Assembly: GCA_039199225.1 (NCBI GenBank)
Contig: JBCCSZ010000037.1
Location: 1 to 34,938, forward strand
Direction: 5' to 3'
DNA length: 34,938 nt
Origin: JBCCSZ01 sp039199225
Lineage (GTDB): Bacteria; Bacteroidota; Bacteroidia; Chitinophagales; Saprospiraceae
Position numbers and translations under genes: made by a program
In this document: positions 32,007 to 34,938 of the stretch, piece by piece
Position numbering within the stretch: position 1 is the stretch's first letter
Layout: the number at the start of each line of letters is the position of its first letter
The notes under the pieces: model-generated
The model's database searches: none
Told to the model about the DNA's origin: nothing
Seen by the model: the letters and a program-made list of their open reading frames with translations, nothing else

Positions 32007-34775
32007 TTAGAATCTAAACTTGATACCAGCATTCCAAGTACGGCCAAATCCGAAGATTCCGTTGTTGTCGTACAACTCGTTTACTTCTGTGTTTGGATCG
32101 TCCAGGATGTTGGTATCCAACTCAGCGATGTAGATTTCATCGAAAACGTTGTTGATGTTAAAGCGGAAAGTCAAGTTGTTCTTACCAATTGGCAATGTGT
32201 AAGAAATACCAGCATCTACCAAAGAGTAGCTAGGTACTTCAACAACCTCAGCACCTTCCATTTCAAACTGTGCATCATTGACGTCGTACTCGGCAAAGAG
32301 TCTGTCTGCCAAGAAGTAGTCAGCATACACACGCAAACCTTGAATCACTTCGTAGGAAGCTCCGAGGCTAAAGGTTGTTTGTGCAGCATCCCCTACTTCC
32401 AAATCTTTTGCAAAGATGGTGATGTCTCTGATCTTGCGCGCATTGTCCGTATCGTTGAGATCGGCCGTAAAGTTTTCTGTAAATATCCAGTTACCGAAAG
32501 AAGCCATACCTCTGATGGAAAGATTTCTAGTTGGGTTTACTTCTAACTCGATTTCCAAACCAGAGTGCGACTGGTTGACATTTTCGAAGTTCGCTGCTGC
32601 TTCTACAACTAATGTCTCGCCACCAAATTCGTACTCAAAGTCTCTGAAAGACTTGCTAAACTGGCGGTTACCCCAGTAGGTAGAGTACAAGTTGACCTTG
32701 GCATTGAAGTATTGGCTACGGAATCCATAGCCCAGCTCGAAAGAGCGGATGTCCTGATTTTTCACATCTTCGTTGACATCGTTTCTGAAGTTCAGGAATA
32801 CGTTGTCAAAAATTGGCTGGCGAGAGATGAAGCCAGCATTGAAAAAGACATTGTGCTGCTCGTTGATGTTGTAGTTGGCGCCTGCCTTGATGGTACCACC
32901 CAGGAAGTTTTGCCAATCCGTTTCTCTTTCTGGATCACTTTCGAGATAGTTGAAGTAGTCCACCCGCTTAAAGCTCTGGTTGGAACCAGAAAGGGAGATG
33001 AAAGCCGACAACTTATCGGTGCTGTATTCCAACTGCGTGAAAAGTCCGAGCCAGCCTACCTGACCGTCGTTCCAGTAGTTGATTACGTTGTTGCTGTTTT
33101 TGTAGCTATCGTTGTAGAAGTTACCAAACTCTGCCTCTGCTGTTTCTGTAATGATGTTTTGTGGGTTGTTATCATCCGCACGAGACAAGTAGGCATCCGC
33201 ACCGAGGAGGTTTTCTACCCGGCGGTAGTGCTCACCCAGGTAGTAACGGCCATCGATACCAGCAACCAGGTTGAAGTTGGAATTCAGCTTATGTGTCAGA
33301 GTAGACAATATCCCGTACCAGTTGTGGTAGTTCATGGAAGCACGGCGAATGAAACCAGAGCCATCGTCTCTACCATCGTTGGTAACGACGCGCAATCCAT
33401 CGGCATTCGGTGCTTTCGTACCCCAATCCGTTACTTCCTTTCCACTATTGTAAGCAACGATGTCGTCGAAGCGAACCTGACCATCTTCATTGTGTGTTCC
33501 AGTACCGAAACCACCGAAAGAATCAAAAATGGAAGACGGTGTGCGTAGGCGACCCCGAGGACCGGTTCCACCTCCTCTACCGACAGAAACGTAAGCAGAT
33601 GTTTTCAAGTCTGTCTTAGGAGAAATTGTCCAGTAGTGGTTGATAAAAACCTTTGGCTTGTGGTAAAAATTTCTTCTCCAGTTGAATTCCTCTCCATTGA
33701 GTGTACCCCAAGTGTGGTTGAATCTGATGCCACGGCCAGTCGTTGGATTTTCATTGTCCTTATCGTCAGGATCAACGAAGGTCCGAATGGGCAAGTTGTC
33801 AAAACGACCAGCAATCAAACGCTGGTGGTGCCACTGTGGCGCACCTACGGTCGTCAAAGACAGCATGTGCTTGTCGTTGAATGTCTTGGAGATAGAAGCA
33901 AAGTAAGACCAAGCGCGGAACATTGTTCCATCGACATAGCCATCGCCACGTGTGTGCGTTCCTTGGAAGGAAAATGCCCAACCTTTTTCATTCAAGCCAG
34001 AATTGTAAGCAATGCCATACTTCTGGTAGCCATCGTTTCCGAAAGACACAGAAGCAGAACCGCCCTGGTTCATTTCAGCAGCGTTGGTAATGATGTTGAT
34101 CGAACCACCAACAGAAGGAACCGCCAATTTGGAAGCACCCAAACCACGCTGAACCTGCATGCGGCTGGTCACATCACTCAAACCAGCCCAGTTGGACCAG
34201 TAGACCAAGCCATTCTCCATGTCGTTGACAGGAATACCGTTGATCATAACAGCGATGTTGACCTGATCGAAACCACGGAGGTTGATCCGAGAATCTCCAA
34301 AGCCACCACCCGCTTTGGTTACATAAACAGAAGGTGTACTGCGGAGGATTTCAGGAAATTCCTGGTTACCAACCTTCGCTTCAATCACATCTCCTTTGAT
34401 GGTGGACACCGCCACAGGTGTCTTACGATCAACTGCAACAGAGGCGATAACGTTGACCTGATCCAGACCAATGACGTTTGTCGACATGTTGATACTTCCC
34501 AAATCAAGATTGCCAGAAGGATCAATGGCAAGTTCTTTGGTCGCAAAACCAGTGTAGGAAATAATGAGTACCTTCTCGCCTCCATCCACTTCGGGTAGCG
34601 TAAAGTTTCCGTCAAAATCTGTAATGGTACCTATATCAGTACCTTTCACTAGAATCGAAGCACCGATCAGCGTCTCGCCGGTGTCTTCATCTACCAATGT
34701 GCCAGTTACGCTTCCTTGAGCAAACATGGCAATTGATAGGCTTAAGAAAGTGAGAGTAGTAAAAAGCCTTTTCAT
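32007..34775 (-). CDS. TonB-dependent outer-membrane receptor with CarboxypepD_reg-like domain
   Basis: 922 residues from ATG 34773-34775 (MKRLFTTLTFLSLSIAMFAQ, signal peptide). An upstream TTG at 34811 lies within the -7 box and is rejected. The N-terminal CarboxypepD_reg-like domain (about 22-105: GSVTGTLVDEDTGETLIGASILVKGTDIGTITDFDGNFTLP) is followed by a plug domain (about 120-235: EFPEILRSTPSVYVTKAGGGFGDSRINLRGFDQVNIAVMINGIPVNDMENG) and a 22-stranded barrel ending in GFGRTWNAGIKFRF with the C-terminal Phe. It imports a ligand with TonB energy. No SusD partner is adjacent, so a glycan role of the Sus type is not supported; the substrate is unknown. Strong promoter at 34809-34840, terminator at 31911. 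Confidence 0.95.
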   Translation of the reverse strand: MKRLFTTLTFLSLSIAMFAQGSVTGTLVDEDTGETLIGASILVKGTDIGTITDFDGNFTLPEVDGGEKVLIISYTGFATKELAIDPSGNLDLGSINMSTNVIGLDQVNVIASVAVDRKTPVAVSTIKGDVIEAKVGNQEFPEILRSTPSVYVTKAGGGFGDSRINLRGFDQVNIAVMINGIPVNDMENGLVYWSNWAGLSDVTSRMQVQRGLGASKLAVPSVGGSINIITNAAEMNQGGSASVSFGNDGYQKYGIAYNSGLNEKGWAFSFQGTHTRGDGYVDGTMFRAWSYFASISKTFNDKHMLSLTTVGAPQWHHQRLIAGRFDNLPIRTFVDPDDKDNENPTTGRGIRFNHTWGTLNGEEFNWRRNFYHKPKVFINHYWTISPKTDLKTSAYVSVGRGGGTGPRGRLRTPSSIFDSFGGFGTGTHNEDGQVRFDDIVAYNSGKEVTDWGTKAPNADGLRVVTNDGRDDGSGFIRRASMNYHNWYGILSTLTHKLNSNFNLVAGIDGRYYLGEHYRRVENLLGADAYLSRADDNNPQNIITETAEAEFGNFYNDSYKNSNNVINYWNDGQVGWLGLFTQLEYSTDKLSAFISLSGSNQSFKRVDYFNYLESDPERETDWQNFLGGTIKAGANYNINEQHNVFFNAGFISRQPIFDNVFLNFRNDVNEDVKNQDIRSFELGYGFRSQYFNAKVNLYSTYWGNRQFSKSFRDFEYEFGGETLVVEAAANFENVNQSHSGLEIELEVNPTRNLSIRGMASFGNWIFTENFTADLNDTDNARKIRDITIFAKDLEVGDAAQTTFSLGASYEVIQGLRVYADYFLADRLFAEYDVNDAQFEMEGAEVVEVPSYSLVDAGISYTLPIGKNNLTFRFNINNVFDEIYIAELDTNILDDPNTEVNELYDNNGIFGFGRTWNAGIKFRF

Positions 34776-34808
34776 AAAGCATCTTAGTTTGATGAACGAA
34801 TGTGGCGG

Positions 34809-34840
34809 CAAAATTAGGAAGGCAGGTCTGATATACCAAA
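34809..34840 (-). promoter_or_regulatory. Near-perfect Bacteroidota promoter of the TonB-dependent receptor gene
   Basis: On the minus strand TTTG (34837-34840), exactly 20 bp, then TAATTTTG (34809-34816), a full match to TTTG-N20-TAnnTTTG. The ATG at 34775 follows 33 bp later, so this decides the start codon. It is the best promoter in the window and suggests high expression. Confidence 0.8.
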
Positions 34841-34938
34841 GCAGCGTATATTAACAAATTATTAACTCATTATAACACTACGTCAACAATACACATTTAT
34901 CTGGAAATCAACGATTTACTAAATTATTTTTCGTTTAA

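Noticed and set aside
32712..34598. Two long plus-strand open frames (278 and 320 codons) opposite the TonB-dependent receptor
   Set aside because: Both are antisense shadows of the receptor, full of Val/Ile runs that mirror its codons; no start context or domains.
34776..34811. TTG-initiated extension of the TonB-dependent receptor
   Set aside because: The TTG lies inside the -7 box of a near-perfect promoter and would add residues ahead of a complete signal peptide.

Overview
The window looks like chromosome of a marine or sludge-type Bacteroidota, most likely in the Saprospiria (Lewinella/Haliscomenobacter-like). This rests on three large secreted proteins with type IX secretion (T9SS) C-terminal sorting domains, a TonB-dependent receptor with a CarboxypepD_reg-like N-terminus, a two-component 'Reg_prop' propeller kinase, DUF3810, Spo0M and Hdr-like Fe-S proteins, weak or absent Shine-Dalgarno sequences, and promoters of the Bacteroidota type (TTTG, about 20 bp, TAnnTTTG). 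I see no insertion sequence, phage, CRISPR array, rRNA or tRNA. The lineage call is inference from gene content, not from a marker gene.

Layout. 1-4707: end of a YihY-type membrane protein, a TPR protein, an SRAP (HMCES/YedK) DNA-protein crosslink enzyme, and a two-gene unit of a small haem lipoprotein and an outer-membrane barrel. 4856-8817: a periplasmic-propeller sensor kinase with its LuxR-type response regulator. 8818-9360: a gene-poor stretch that carries a second copy of the kinase promoter motif and an independent terminator. 9361-13914: DUF3810 protease-like protein, a thioredoxin-like lipoprotein, thioredoxin, a DUF58 protein, PPK2 and an S4 RNA-binding protein. 14162-17674 (minus): 3-hydroxyacyl-CoA dehydrogenase, TetR regulator, SppA. 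18173-19336: MarR regulator and YceI protein with a perfect palindrome between them. 19455-23464 (minus): Spo0M, a conserved 165-aa protein, and two Hdr-like Fe-S proteins that are separated by a 690-bp gap holding a terminator. 23713-24207: PyrR-like phosphoribosyltransferase. 24324-34775 (minus): three T9SS-exported proteins (FG-GAP/thrombospondin type 3; a stand-alone sorting-domain protein; a lamin-tail-domain protein) and a TonB-dependent receptor.

The best candidates for something undescribed are regulatory. A 16-bp inverted repeat (CTAC-N8-GTAG) sits about 22 bp upstream of a -7-like box just before the sensor kinase, and recurs with almost the same layout just after the response regulator, in front of a roughly 300-bp stretch that ends in a strong terminator and has no recognisable gene. 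That is the layout expected of a two-component system that controls its own expression and a small RNA or small peptide. Two further orphan minus-strand terminators (near 17910 and 21530) point to possible small RNAs. All of these are sequence-level inferences.
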